A stretch of DNA of 64,000 nucleotides from Ctena decussata (lineage: Eukaryota > Mollusca > Bivalvia > Lucinida > Lucinidae): contig OZ022505.1 of NCBI GenBank assembly GCA_963989385.1, positions 59,399,737 to 59,463,736 on the forward strand, given 5' to 3'. The first letter of the stretch is position 1, and each line of letters begins with the position of its first letter. Positions 9,626-21,187 of this stretch are shown in pieces. The notes under the pieces are model-generated. The model had not been told where the DNA came from. It did not search any database and saw only the letters and a list, made by a program, of their open reading frames with translations. The translations under genes were made by a program, and so were the position numbers.

Positions 9626-11220
9626 GAATTTAAAACAGCAAAATTATAATGTTTTTGACAGATAATATGTAAGGCTTACATTTTCTTTAATGACGTTGAA
9701 TTTCATGATTTATTTGCATTCTTAGATGCTTCATTTTTTTTCCTTTTTATCACACATGTTTATAGTGTAAATTTATAAAAGTCTAGCTGATGTAGCGTGT
9801 AAAAAGGGAAACGGAAAATACAACGAATGAACGAACGGACATACCATTAAATGAATGAGTGACCGAGTAAATGGCAGCGAATCGCTGATGACTGACTCAG
9901 ATGCGTATCTGTTTCTTTTATATTTCTTAGTTCAAGCTTTTGAACTTCATTTAATTTTCAAACAGTACTGTTGGTCTAGCTCTATAATAGAATTTTATAA
10001 ACTGTTGTTTTTTTTAAAAATCAATATTTTAGGTGGCATTTACTTGTTTTAGGATATAGCTAAAAGCTTACACTGAAACGAGATGAAATGTGAAATTCAT
10101 TTTTATCATTGAATTATAGTTAGTACTAAACTGTTCTGAACATGTTAGATCTCGCATTCACAAAATTCAATATATACTTTTCATCATAGATACTCTAATA
10201 AATAGTATCAGATTCTGTATCCTATGTTAATTTTCTGAATTAAAAATGTTTGTTTCCTGTTTTATAATTGTATCTTCGCAGTCTTCAGTGGATCCTTTGA
10301 TCAAGGACGTTTTATCATAGTTCAAAAACCGCCGCTGGCATGTGCCTGGTGTCCTGTGGTGACAATGTGAAATAAACATGTATCTAAAATAAACTGTTTG
10401 CGCGCCAAGTGCGGCTAATTATTCGTTAACACAAACGTATGGCTTCCTCTTTTTTATTTATTTTTCCTTTATTTATTTAAACATTTTTTCTACTTTATTT
10501 TTTTTTTTTTTGGAAACCGAATCCTCCGACTAAATGCCAGAAAAACAGTCCGGTTAAGTTGATGGGTATACCCAGATACGCTTTTTGTTAGATGAATTCA
10601 ATTAACTAAAAGATTTATTTTTCAGATGGCTGGTGACTCAGACCTTATTTCCAATTGTTTTAAATCGATAGCTATATAGTCACACTTATTTTAATTACCT
10701 TTTACGCATTTTAGCGATTACACGCCAGACTATCCTATAGTAAAACACTGTCCTCTGATAATCTTTTGCCAACCAAGCTACCCACGTGATCATCCGAGGT
10801 GTCTAGGGGCCGAGATGGTTTGGGACCGAAGTATCCTGTTACCGTTAAAACGAATTTATACCACGAATGCATTTTAACTTGATATTTCACCGTCCAATTT
10901 TCAGCCGGTATTGTTGGAGCCGCACATACTCCGGAAGACTGTCATACCCTTTCCTTTATATTAGAGACACTGGCCCCGTTTATGGAGTTTCTCACCCGTG
11001 TAAGAAATATGAAAATGTTAAAAACAAAATTTCCGCTTTTCGGCTCCATGAGACTCAAAAGTCAGAGCCTGTCACATATACATATTTCTATGCGAAAACT
11101 TTTAGGGAATTGAAAATATCTCGGACTGATCACAAAAGCCATTCCTTATTGACAACAACGATTCCAAGCACAGTCAGTGCATTTCTGTATCATGTTATAT
11201 TGTTACTTTTTTGTTTTTAG
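9626..11220. other. non-coding 5' flank of ZF2 copy A
   Basis: Homologous to 43888-45460 in copy B, with small indels. Holds T-rich runs near 10490-10510. The sequence around 10700-10820 (TGCCAACCAAGCTACCCACGTGATCATCC) is the inverted partner of 26372-26400. A 117-codon frame from 10867 is not kept in copy B and is not called. Confidence 0.5.
11205..11220 (+). other. likely splice acceptor before the ZF2 exon (copy A)
   Basis: A pyrimidine-rich tract ending TTTTTTGTTTTTAG precedes the zinc-finger exon by 165 bp. It is conserved in copy B, ending at 45460. This suggests that upstream exons, not identified here, splice to the finger exon. Confidence 0.5.
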
Positions 11221-11384
11221 GCCATTTCTGAGACAGACTTTTAAACGTTCGACAATTGTACAGAAGAATCAATGGTAAAAGAGTAGACTGAAGATTACTA
11301 ATGGAGACAAACTTTATCCTGATGATTTCTACGGTAGAATTTGAGGCAAGCAGGAGACTTGAAAAACAAACATAGTTACTCATA

Positions 11385-12451
11385 ATGGAGAAATCACATG
11401 TTTGTGATGTCTGTGGTAAACATTTTTCACAGGCAGGAATTTTGAAAAAACATATGCTGATTCATACTGGAGAGAAACCACATGCTTGTGATATCTGCGG
11501 TAAACAATTTATAAAGGCAGGAAACTTGAAGATACACAAGCTTATTCATACTGGAGAGAAACCATATGCTTGTGGTGGCTGTAATAAACAAGAAACAAGG
11601 GCAAATGACTTGAAGAGACACATGCTTATTCATACTGGAGAGAAATCATATGCAAGTGAGTTGAAGACACACATGCTTGTTCATACTGGCGGCGGGACAA
11701 CACATGCTTGTGATGTTTGTGGGAAATTTTTTTCAAAGACAGCAAACTTGAAAGTACACATGCTGATTCATTCTGGGGAGAAACCACATGCTTGTGAAAT
11801 CTGCGGCAAACAATTCACAACGACAGGAAACTTGAAAAGACACATGCTTATTCATACTGGAGAGAAACCACATGCTTGTGTTGTTTGTAATAAACAATTT
11901 ACAACGGCAAATGACTTGAAGAGACACATGCTTATTCATACTGGGCGAAACGGCATGCTTGCGATCTCTGTTGTAAGCAGTTTACATCCGCAGCACATTT
12001 TAAGAAACACATGTTTATTCATACAGGGGATAAACCACATGCTTGTAATGTTTGAAGTAAACAGTTTACACAGGCAGGAAACTTGAAGAGACACATGCTT
12101 ATGCACACTGGAGAGAAACCACATGCTTCTGGTGTCTGTACTTAACAATTTAAAAGGGCAAATGACTTTAAGAGACACATGTTTATTCATACTGACGAGA
12201 CACCACACACTTGTGATGTTTGTAGTAAACAACTTAGACTCGCAAGAATCCTGAAGCTACATGTATTTAGTCATACTGGTTTGAATTCGTATGATTGTGA
12301 TATTTGTGGTAAAAGATTTACACAGTCAGGAAACTTGAAGGTCCACACGCTTACTCATACAGGAGAGAAACTATATACTTGTGATTGGTGTGGCAAAACA
12401 TTTACACAGTCAGGAAGCTTGAAGAAACATATGCTTATTCATACTGGATAG
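11385..12451 (+). pseudogene. C2H2 zinc-finger gene ZF2, copy A (frameshifted)
   Basis: From ATG 11385 the frame encodes fingers for about 185 residues: three full fingers, a partial finger that keeps only its C-terminal half (SYASELKTHMLVH at about 11646), then three more full fingers. A 1-bp deletion at about 11945 (ACTGGGCGAAACGG against ACTGGAGAGAAACGG in copy B) shifts the frame, and translation ends at 12086. In the original frame, TGA at 12053 and TAA at 12143 follow, then a finger-coding stretch reopens (12179-12451, three fingers). Copy A also has about five fewer finger units than copy B. The ATG lies inside a degenerate finger: upstream codons read FEASRRLEKQT, then TAG. A protein of about 233 residues is still possible, but the locus is most simply a decaying gene. 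Confidence 0.75.
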
Positions 12452-13265
12452 AAACCATATGCAACTCTTTAAGAGTTGACTCCAACTGGAAGAGGCGGTA
12501 AAAATAGAAATGGCTGAGTTTTTCCCTTTGTTTAGCCACGATGACCATGTGCTTTTGGAACTATGATTCTTTCTTTTTTTGTTTCATAACAGCCTGTAAG
12601 CCTCGGAAACATAGTTAACTGGGTGTGTTTCTGGTAAATGGCTCCAACGCAAAAAATTACAACCCATGAGAAGGCCTGGATCCAGATCACCAAGTACTTT
12701 TGTGACTCTGGATAAGTGGTGGGACTGGGATGTACCGAAATGTATGCGTGTATGCTGGGGAGGGGAGGGGAGGAGCTAGAATGAGCGAAATGACATAATT
12801 CGGGATCAATTTGATGAGAAATTTTGATAACATCTCTTTTAGCTCGAAACATAAGTTATGACATATTAGAATCGCCTCGCCGAGGCGATTCTAATGAGTT
12901 ATCACAACATATATCTTAATCTAACCTTCTAACCACGTATAAATTATCTCAAACTGTCATCAGATAGCGGAATTGAAACCCCAAAGCCCCCTCCTGCCCC
13001 CCCCCCCCCACACTTGATCCGGGGCTGATGGGAATCCGGACGCTGCACAAAAGAACGTTCATAATACGTTTACTATTGTTCGATAGTTTACTACTCCTCA
13101 GTTTTGTCCTCCTGACACTCTTTTCACATAGCAATAAACAACTTTCCTTCATGAAAAATGTTGAGCGAACGTCTCATAAACAAAATGCAGTCAGCCTCAT
13201 TTCTGAATTTATTTTGTTGAGTATATTTACAGCAATGTGTATCAATAACAGGTAAAACTTCAAAA
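12452..13265. other. 3' flank of ZF2 copy A
   Basis: Non-coding. It includes a sequence akin to the CACCTGGTTAACTATG MITE end (ACATAGTTAACTGGGTGTG, about 12610), a 29-bp hairpin at 12866, a C10 run at 13000-13010, and an AATAAA at about 13132 that could serve as polyadenylation signal. Confidence 0.45.
12866..12894. repeat. 29-bp hairpin TTAGAATCGCCTCG / CGAGGCGATTCTAA (copy A)
   Basis: Arms of 14 bp are perfect complements around one central base. Flanks give further imperfect pairing (ACATA...TGTTGTGATAAC). It is identical in copy B at 47468-47496. Probably the core of a small palindromic element. Confidence 0.7.
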
Positions 13266-13509
13266 GAGCCGCGACACAAAAAAAAAAAAAAAAAACAAAT
13301 TGGCATGTGCGCTCGTCGAAGACTCAGGTCAGCCTGGGCATCCATCCAGTCTTATCTGAGTCTTTGCTGTCGACATGGAGGTAGCTTAGACCCTTATCTA
13401 CCCTTAAAGCGCTCAGCAAAGACTCTGATCAGACTTGGCGGATGCCCAGGCTGATCTGAGTCTTCGGTGAGCGCACATGCCACTTTGTTTGTTTTATCTG
13501 TTGCGGCTC
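13266..13509. mobile_element. GAGCCGCGAC MITE, full length (copy A)
   Basis: Starts GAGCCGCGACACAAAA with an A run, ends GTTGCGGCTC. Internal arms CAGGTCAGCCTGGGCATCC and GGATGCCCAGGCTGATCTGA pair. Homologous to 47910-48145. Confidence 0.85.
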
Positions 13510-14300
13510 GAATTATGGTGTTAAAACATGATGGAGATGGACGGTATATGATGCCATGGGACTTTGATAAAGTATCAATATCAATGTGGCTCAAGACGAG
13601 CAAGCAAATTCGTTGAATTTATATTCCCCGCCGAAATGGCTGATTTCTTTATGGAATATTTTAACTTTGACAAACTTTCGTTCCCTTGTTACTTAGTTAC
13701 AACTGAACCTGTGGATTTTTAAACAAACAACAAGGACAATAACCCATGTGTAAGTGATGTCATTCTAAACACCTTGCTCCAGCATTAGCACACTATGATG
13801 ATACATACTTATATTCCGTTTCAGGAAATTTCGTCTACCGGTGCCTAAGTATGGTTAATTTGTGTAGTTTATATAAAAAAGGGGAAATAACTCATGTATT
13901 ACTGATGTCATCATGACAAAACTTGATGTCCACTGTCATGTTATGATGATATATAGTTGTTTTAAGTTTTGTGAAATTCCATTTATTGGTTATTTGGATA
14001 TGACTCAATTTGTCTAAATTAAAGTGATTCAAGGGCATTAACTCATGTACTACTGAAGCAAGTCCAACAAAACTTGACAAGACCCACCCTGATATGGTAA
14101 TACATCCCATCCAATCCAGTCCCATTATATCCCCATCCCATCCCCATCCCATTCCATCCTCGCTGTCTGTCCGTCTGTCACGTACTGACAAATGGGCCAT
14201 TTAATCTTTATGTGCTTTGATTCTGCAAACCAGTGTCAAGTCACGTCGAAAATATTTTGGTAACTATTCCTCACGAATGTAAATGACTATATTACATTCT
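13510..14300. other. non-coding duplicated sequence up to a duplication breakpoint
   Basis: Alignable by eye with 48146-48977. It includes CCCATCC-type short repeats at 14100-14160. Similarity stops near 14295 (A) and 48977 (B). No gene seen. Confidence 0.5.
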
Positions 14301-14374
14301 TAATGAAGAAATACAAGGTTTTCTTGTCAATAATATGAAATTAAGGCACTGCCTTTGTGCGAACACACTCTTTA

Positions 14375-14865
14375 CGGTCCTTGAAGATCTTTGGTGTGGG
14401 TGAAGTGCTACCCTAGGCTTGTAGTCTGGTTAAAATTGGCCCGAGTGGCACTCATCTGGATAAGCAAACTGTATTTTATGCGATAATGGTAATGGTGACG
14501 TCCTTGAGAGACCAGTGCAGCTCGTGTGACATCCATGCTGCACTAAAGTAAGGCAACTCTGATGCTAAAGGTCCCGAGTTCGAACCCGGGTAACGGCGTT
14601 TGAATTTCGGTGTCCGAACACGCTTCCTTAATGTCATTTGCAGGGATGACATTAAAAAAGAGTGCCGTCCTTCGGATCGGGACGTTCACTGGAGGCCCCT
14701 GTGCAGGGAGAGACATCCCCTGTGCAGGTTAAAGATCCCTTCTGTAGTTACATGGCTACAAGAAGGTTCATCCTGCAAAACTGGAGTGTACATCGTACAT
14801 CGGCTCATAATCCTCGAGAGAGGTTGTAGCAGTATAGAAAGAAAGAAAGAAAGAAAGAAACTATA
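14375..14865 (+). mobile_element. tRNA-derived SINE with GAAA tail
   Basis: A tRNA-like B box (CGAGTTCGAACCCGGGT, about 14574) is followed by a body containing GCCGTCCTTCGGATCGGGAC and CATGGCTACAAGAAGG, and a (GAAA)n tail at about 14837-14860. Such bodies are typical of marine invertebrate SINEs. Not present at the corresponding edge of copy B. Confidence 0.55.
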
Positions 14866-15194
14866 ACTGTGTGTGCAAGTTTCTGCCATTTTTACAAAGA
14901 GGGGGGGGGTCAACTTATGTGTTTTCTTGCATGTTTACCTTAATTGGCACTCAGGTTGGCAGTGTGGCCTTTTTTCATGTGTGTGTGTGTGTGTGTTTGG
15001 GGGGGAGGGGTCCACTCTGAGGGGAGGAAATTTGCTCTATAGGGAGAAAATTCTTTCCTATGGGTGTTGGTCCCAGTTTATAAGTCACAGAGTTTGGGTT
15101 TGCCAACCTGCTTTCCCAGAGGGTGTTCTCACTAACCTTATCGTTATCATTCAGATACTTAACAGTTAAGGTGTAAAAAACACCAGCTTTTCAA
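14866..15194. other. simple-repeat-rich non-coding stretch
   Basis: Contains a G9 run (about 14901), a GT-repeat (about 14978-14995) and purine-rich sequence. No gene seen. Confidence 0.5.
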
Positions 15195-15735
15195 TGGAGT
15201 GTAGTAGTACGGCCAATGAGTTATGTGTAAAAATGTATATAGGTATATAGAGTGTATATAACTGACCAGTCTAACTGGTCCGGACCTTCTAGCCTAGTGG
15301 TTGTGTGCTCACTTCATAATCTTGGGGTCGAGAGATCGACCCCTGGTGGGGCGCTCGACGAAATTTCTATACAGACTTTTCTCCTCCTACTACAGTGGTG
15401 CTGTGACCAGGGTGATTACCATTGGAGCACAAGGGCGAAGCAATGGCTGCAGAGTCGAAAAGAACCTGGATTATAATTTTTCATTTCTTTAACGTTTTCT
15501 CAAATGTTCTTTGGTAGGATGGAGGAGTGTAGTAGTACGGCCATTGAGTGATGTGTAGATATGTATATAGGTATATAGAGTGTATAACTGAACAGTCTAA
15601 CTGGTCCGAACGTTTTAACCTAGTGGTTGTGTGCTCGCTTTATAATCTTGGGGTTGTGAGATCGATACCCGGTCGGGTCGCTCGACGAAATTTTCTTTAC
15701 AGATTTTTCTCCTCCTAATACAGGTGCAACTAACT
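15195..15735 (+). repeat. two tandem copies of a tRNA-like repeat
   Basis: Two units share GGAGTGTAGTAGTACGGCCA, TATATAGGTATATAGAGTGT, AGTCTAACTGGTCCG and the tRNA-like CTAGTGGTTGTGTGCTC...GAGATCGA...CGCTCGACGAAATT (starts about 15198 and 15523). The unit is roughly 325 bp. They differ by about 10 percent by eye. Likely a tandemly duplicated SINE-like repeat. Confidence 0.65.
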
Positions 15736-17052
15736 GTGGTGTATCTTGATATTTTTCGCCACTTTTACATAAGTAGACAGCCTTTATGATTTCTTTTGTA
15801 TTTCCTCGGGAGGCATAGCCCTTCCAGGTGGGTCTTTTATGAGGGAGAGCGTTTGCTCCAATGAATGGGGGCAAATTCTTTTCTTAGGGAGCTGGTCTTG
15901 AGTTAAAGGGGGCGCAGAGATGGGATGATTAATTTGCTTCCTCTGGAGATGTTTCACTTTAACATTATATAAAGTAAGTAAGCCATACACTGCCATGGTC
16001 AGAAAGTACATCACTTGCATGTACCGGATGTTTTTATGTAAATGTTTTGTACTGTACTTGGTGTCAGTACCTGTATTATATTGAACTGGATTTAAGAACC
16101 GTTAATTGATTTGATTTGATTTGAAGACGTTGCTAGCCGCCAGTACCCATGAGCGACATGAGCCTCATTGTTCAGGAAAGGGCATCACCAAGGGGGTAAT
16201 GCACTGGAGTAATGCATAGTAGAAAAGAAAGAAGAAAGAAAAAAAAAGTTTAAGAAAAAAAAAAAAAGAAAAAAAAGAAAGAAAGACAAAAAACACCATA
16301 TAGTGTTTAATGCTGGTTTTGTAATCCTTAAGACGGGCTTGAACGTCATGCCAGTATCGGTTAGAGTCTGAATTTTAATGTCGAAGAAGAACCGCAGTGC
16401 CCATTAAGAAAGAACCACAGCAGACTTGTTCGGAATGCAAATAGAACGGAAACATATGTAAGCCCGCCTTCCTAAGGTGTCCTTATGGTCTGCTGTCACA
16501 GTATTAAGCTGCTTTGTGTTAGTGTTGGGGTGCACTAATCATCTAGAAGTCCACACTTTCCTCAGCGATCTGCACTATTAAGAGGCAGGGGTTCAACTGT
16601 ATTCAAAATAATATTATCGGAAGTCAGTCCTGCTGTCCTTTCTCAGCAAACCTTATATTCGGCAGCTGAGAGACACTTCAGATAATAAGTGTAATTCTGG
16701 GGATTAAATTATATGGTGTTTAAAATTGTACTCATGATGGTTGCTTTGATTAGCAAAACAAAGAATTCGTTTTTGTATCTGATTGTTATTTATTCAGTTC
16801 CAAAGATAATTGAAATGTGCTAAAATATAGATGTTAAGGCTGTGTCATAATTATTTTACGAAAATAAGTCATAGAAATCAACTCTTTCATTAAAGTGTTT
16901 GTTAACACTGGGTAAACACACCATTCCTGCTCCATTCTAGCCTAGGTGGGCTCTCTGATGCGATCTCAGGTGCGCCGTCATTTCTTATTAACATGACGCG
17001 CCACGGTACGGGGTTTTACCTAGGAACTCAGTTCCGGTCTAGACTAAGTTCC
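15736..17052. other. non-coding, A-rich repeat debris
   Basis: No gene seen. GATTTGATTTGATTTGAAGAC (about 16110) and the A/GA-rich tract at 16222-16300 look like a SINE or LINE tail. The rest is unremarkable. Confidence 0.45.
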
Positions 17053-17945
17053 GGGCTATTACTAAAACATTGTACCGCACCGCACCGCACCGGGGTAAAA
17101 TAGAGTACCGCACCGCCGAAGATTACCGAGCCCTACCGAATTTTACGGCCTCTACTGTAGGCAAAGATTATTTTAGTTATATGCTGATTTTGTAAATATT
17201 TTTTCTTTTAATTAGACGAGTTAATGCTCTGGAAGCTTATACATATTTATATCATGCTGAAACCTTAATTGCCCAACCTCAAAACGGATGATAAGATCAC
17301 TATCCATTTCAATAATGTCATAAATTCTCAGGATAACTATCACATGGTAGTTCCTAGCCTTTAAATTTGGTAAGTTTTGTTTATAAAAATAAAACTGAGA
17401 ACAACTTTTAATATACATTTTTGTTTTAAGCTAACTTTATACGTATAATTTCCAAGATTTAAACAAATCGCATATACATAGATAACTATCTTAAAAAGAT
17501 TTCTATGTGTGTGTGTGTGGCTCTTAAAACGTATGTCTCTGTTGCAATCATCGGAGAGATACATGTTTAAATTCTTTGGAGTAAAAGCCTCGACAGTATA
17601 ATGTAAGTTTGCCATATTATTATGCATGCAGAGAAAATATATATATTCAAAGCATTTAAATTGAGAGTTTGGTTGCAGAAAAATGGCAGAGTGATCCTAA
17701 GTATATATATATTGAGATGGGGCAGTATTTTCGTCGAATTAATTCGACATACAGTAAATATTTGTTACTAAATTCATTATTTACTGTCACAAAGAAAGAC
17801 ATGAACAAATCTGTATACAGAGACAGCATATAACATGAGTGCGGTAAAGTTCGGAATTTACTCGGCACTGTTCGGAAATGTCCGTAAGTGCGGTACAATG
17901 TTTTAGCCGGTGCAGCGCGGTGCGGTACAAGGTTTTAGTAATGGC
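17053..17945. mobile_element. 0.9-kb TIR element with TTACTAAAACATTGTACCGC ends
   Basis: Left end GGGCTATTACTAAAACATTG followed by TACCGCACCGCACCGCACCG, and right end GTGCGGTACAAGGTTTTAGTAATGGCC, are inverted repeats with GC-rich subterminal CCGCACCG arrays. CTAAGTTCCGG occurs just outside both ends (17044-17054 and 17946-17956), partly as direct repeat. The interior is AT-rich and non-coding. Absent from the aligned part of copy B. Confidence 0.65.
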
Positions 17946-18885
17946 CTAAGTTCCGGTCTCGAGCAGACGACATAACAACCGCAAACGAAAAACGTTTACA
18001 GTTTGAGCTACTCTTTCTACGAACATATCTAACAGAAACGAGAATTGTTGTAGCGAGAAGTATTTAATGTACATTTCCTTTATAGAGTGATTGCAAAAAT
18101 AATTTTTGACTCGCAAAAATTCGATAAGAGCACTGGGTTCGTGACTAGTCTCGCGATAACTTTCGAACTTCCGTTTCTCCAAGATGGCCGCAACCATGAT
18201 CGTTACCATACATTTTAACTGCCTAAGTACTAAGTATATAGGACCAAAACTGATACAGTAAAGCGAACATACTTCGTGTGTTCGCTATAAATATGCTGTT
18301 TCCCAGTTCTCTACAAGGATTTATTTCCTCTAGGGAAATAAATCCCTGTAGATTGATTACCTTCCTGATAACATTCAAAGATTAGTTATTAGTGTACGAC
18401 CGGGTATTGGCTTTTAGAACAACTTTCCTAAGCTCCTCCTTTCCACTGCCGTTGAAGCTATACAACACAGCTGGAATTGCTTTTTATGATGTTGAGAAAA
18501 ACAACAGACGCTAAACAAACCTTTAACAAACTTTGATGTGTATTTATGGCGTGTGGACATGAATGATTTTACGAAAATGTCATTTTATGTGGAAATGCAT
18601 TGCCTTTTGAAACCGAAATTTCGGTTTGGCCACTTTGAGTTTTGTGATACCTCCACCAGTTCTTTTACTTCAAAGGAAATTTTGTACATAAATATGATTT
18701 TTATGCTTTCGTTCGAGTCAAATAGCATTCTTATACAGTATCTGGTCTAACTATTTCCAGAAGCTTGCATTTTTTAATTTTCAGGTGGAAAGCGAATGGT
18801 ACGCACACCAGGAGTGAATAAAGACGTGTCTTTTCAGAGTTCCGAACTTTGTACCATAATCATTAATATGCACCATTAATCAGGA
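17946..18885. other. non-coding; contains hairpin and a piece shared with copy B
   Basis: A hairpin GGATTTATTTCCctctaGGGAAATAAATCC lies at about 18317-18346. From about 18610, AAACCGAAATTTCGGTTTGGCC and the following ~150 bp resemble 49637-49810 at a lower identity than the main duplicated blocks. No gene seen. Confidence 0.4.
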
Positions 18886-20403
18886 CTTTTTAGCTCACCT
18901 GAGCCGAAGGCTCCGGGGGAGCTTATAGGATAGGCAGGCTCCGTCGTCCATCGTCGTCGTCCGTCCTTCCGTCATCCGTCAACAATTTCAAACAACTTCT
19001 CTGAAACTGATTGGCCGATTGCAACCAAATATCATATGTAGCCTCCTGGGGTCTTAGGAACGAAAAGTTGTTTAAACGGTCCAGGTCACATGACTAACAT
19101 GGCCGCCATGCCCATGTATGGATAAAAACCTAAGAAAATCTTCTCCAGAACCAATAGGACGATGGCCTTGAAACTTGGTATGTAGCATCGGTAGCATCGA
19201 GTACGCAAGTACTACCGAGGTTGTTCAAATTATGACCTTGGGTTTTCCTTGACCTTTTAAACGGTAAGGTCAAATTTGCTTCCTTGAGCTTCCTTTATAT
19301 GGCAAAATGCTAGAACATAAGATATCTTGGAAAATGTTAAAGATTTTGGGCTAAAAATTGGTATCTACAGTCATCTTAATGAGCACATGAAGATATATGA
19401 GTACAAAAGGTCAAGGTCATTCTTTGACCTTTGACCCAGAACTCTCATATTTTGATAATTTCAAACAATCTCCTCAAAAGCCACTTGGCCAATTGAAACC
19501 AAGTTTCATATAGAGCCTTCAAGGGTTGAGGGAACGAAAATTTATTCATATGGTCCGGGTCACATGACCAACATGGCCGCTACGCCCATATATGGTAAAA
19601 ACCCTTAAAAATCTTCTCATCCAGAAGCAATTGACCGATGGCCTTGAAACATGGTATGAAGCATTGGGTACTCAAGTACTATCAAGATTGTTCAAATTAT
19701 GACATTGTGTTGATCTTGACTTTTTTACGGCAAGGTCAGATTTGGGAAAATGGTAGAACATAAGATTTCATGGAAAGTTTTGAAAATTAAGGACAAAAAC
19801 CTGGTAAATGCAGTCATCTTTATGAGTACAAGTAAATTTGTGAGTACAAAAGGACCTTGACCTTTGACCCAGAACTCTCATATTTTGACAATTTCAAACA
19901 ATCTGCTCAAAATCCTCCACGCGAATCATAACCAAATTTCATATAGAGCCTCCAGGGGTTGAGGGAATGAAAATTTGTTCAAATGGTCCAGGTCACATGA
20001 CCAACATGGCGGCCATGACCATTAATGGTATAAACTTTTAATATTTTTCTTCTCCAGAACCAATAAACCTATGGCCTTGAAACTTGGTAAGTAGCATGGA
20101 GTACTAGATTACTACCAAGACTTCAAATGATGACATTAGGTTTACCTTAACCTTTTTTGTGGCAGAGTCAAATATAGGAAAATGCTAGAACATAAGATTT
20201 GATGGAAAGTTTCGAATATTTTGGCCTAAAAATGGTATATATGGTTGTCTTAATGAGTACATATAGATTTATGAGTACAAGAGGTCATGGTCATTATTTG
20301 ATTTTTGACCCAAGACTGATATTTTGTCAAATTCAGACATAAGAAAAAGCCACTTTGGCAATTGCTCCGGTGAGCGATTCAGGGCCTCATGGCCCTCTTG
20401 TTT
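18886..20403 (+). mobile_element. AGCTCACCTGAGCC repeat element, copy A region (about three ~480-bp units)
   Basis: Starts TTTTTAGCTCACCTGAGCCG, GGCTCCGGGGGAGCTTATAGG and ends AGGGCCTCATGGCCCTCTTGTTT. The interior is a tandem array of ~480-bp units with recurring phrases: CACATGACCAACATGGCCGC, TCTTCTCCAGAACCAAT, GATGGCCTTGAAACTTGGTA, TTGACCTTTGACCCAGAACTC. Much repeated in bivalve genomes from my knowledge. No TIR seen; superfamily not assigned. Confidence 0.75.
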
Positions 20404-20970
20404 CTAATGCATGAGCAAGCATGTATCGTGTTTAGTATCCAACAGGTGAAGCCTAAACTGTGACTGAGTGTTCACTTTTTACGCAGTGTAGAGCAGGTTC
20501 GTCTTCAATGAGCCACACATGTCTGATATGTTTCTTAAATCCATTAGACCAGTATGCCATCACCTCGAAGGAAATGGTATCAGAGTGGTGATTGGTGATT
20601 GCAATGTCTTTAAACGCCGGCGGTGGTGACCGCCTGATCAGTCCGGTGAAACTGCACATGACCACGCAAAACACTACAAACACAGATTTAAATGACTTGA
20701 GAATATTTATTATTTTTAGAAAATCTGGAGTTTCTGTTGAAATTTTTTTTAGCTTGTAATGTCATTAAACAATCGGCTGAGCATGGCATACCTTGTTTGC
20801 CATGCTCCGGAACCAAAGACGTCATGTATCTGTTACCACAGCAACTATGAGTTCATACTATGTCTAAGTGTCGTCATCAAGACGTCATTCCGCAAATGCA
20901 CTAAGCACAACAGTTGGTAATTCCATAGTTGCCATGGCAAAAGATCTATAGCATCATCTCTCTTATAATT
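20404..20970. other. 3' intergenic region of ZF3 copy A with empty MITE site
   Basis: Aligns to 57146-57600, but copy B carries MITEs that are absent here. The TTAA at 20535-20538 is the unoccupied target. A short hairpin GAGCATGGCATACCTTGTTTGCCATGCTC is at about 20780-20810. TTTATT near 20708 could be a minus-strand polyadenylation signal for ZF3. Confidence 0.45.
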
Positions 20971-20972
20971 CG

Positions 20973-21019
20973 AGAGGAGCATGGCATACATTGTATGCCA
21001 TGCACCTCTCGAAATATAA
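20973..21019. repeat. hairpin GGAGCATGGCATACA / TGTATGCCATGC near the ZF3 3' end (copy A)
   Basis: TTATAATTCGAGAGGAGCATGGCATACATTG is followed by its inverse TATGCCATGCACCTCTCGAAATATAA with a few mismatches. Copy B has a better-paired version at 57595-57629. Confidence 0.7.
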
Positions 21020-21187
21020 GTGGGATGCTACCTAAAATTCAAACGATGGAATAGTGTGATTTTCTCAAATAATTTAATTCTCTGTATACACAAACTGACG
21101 TAATGTGCATGTTATGGTTTCGTACCCAGGGACTATGGCCTCATTAAAATGCACGACGGGAAAATACAACAACCTTAACTCTTCATT

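Noticed and set aside
10867..11220. 117-codon frame upstream of ZF2 as an N-terminal exon
   Set aside because: Not maintained in copy B and no recognisable domain; its end overlaps the likely intron tract before the finger exon.
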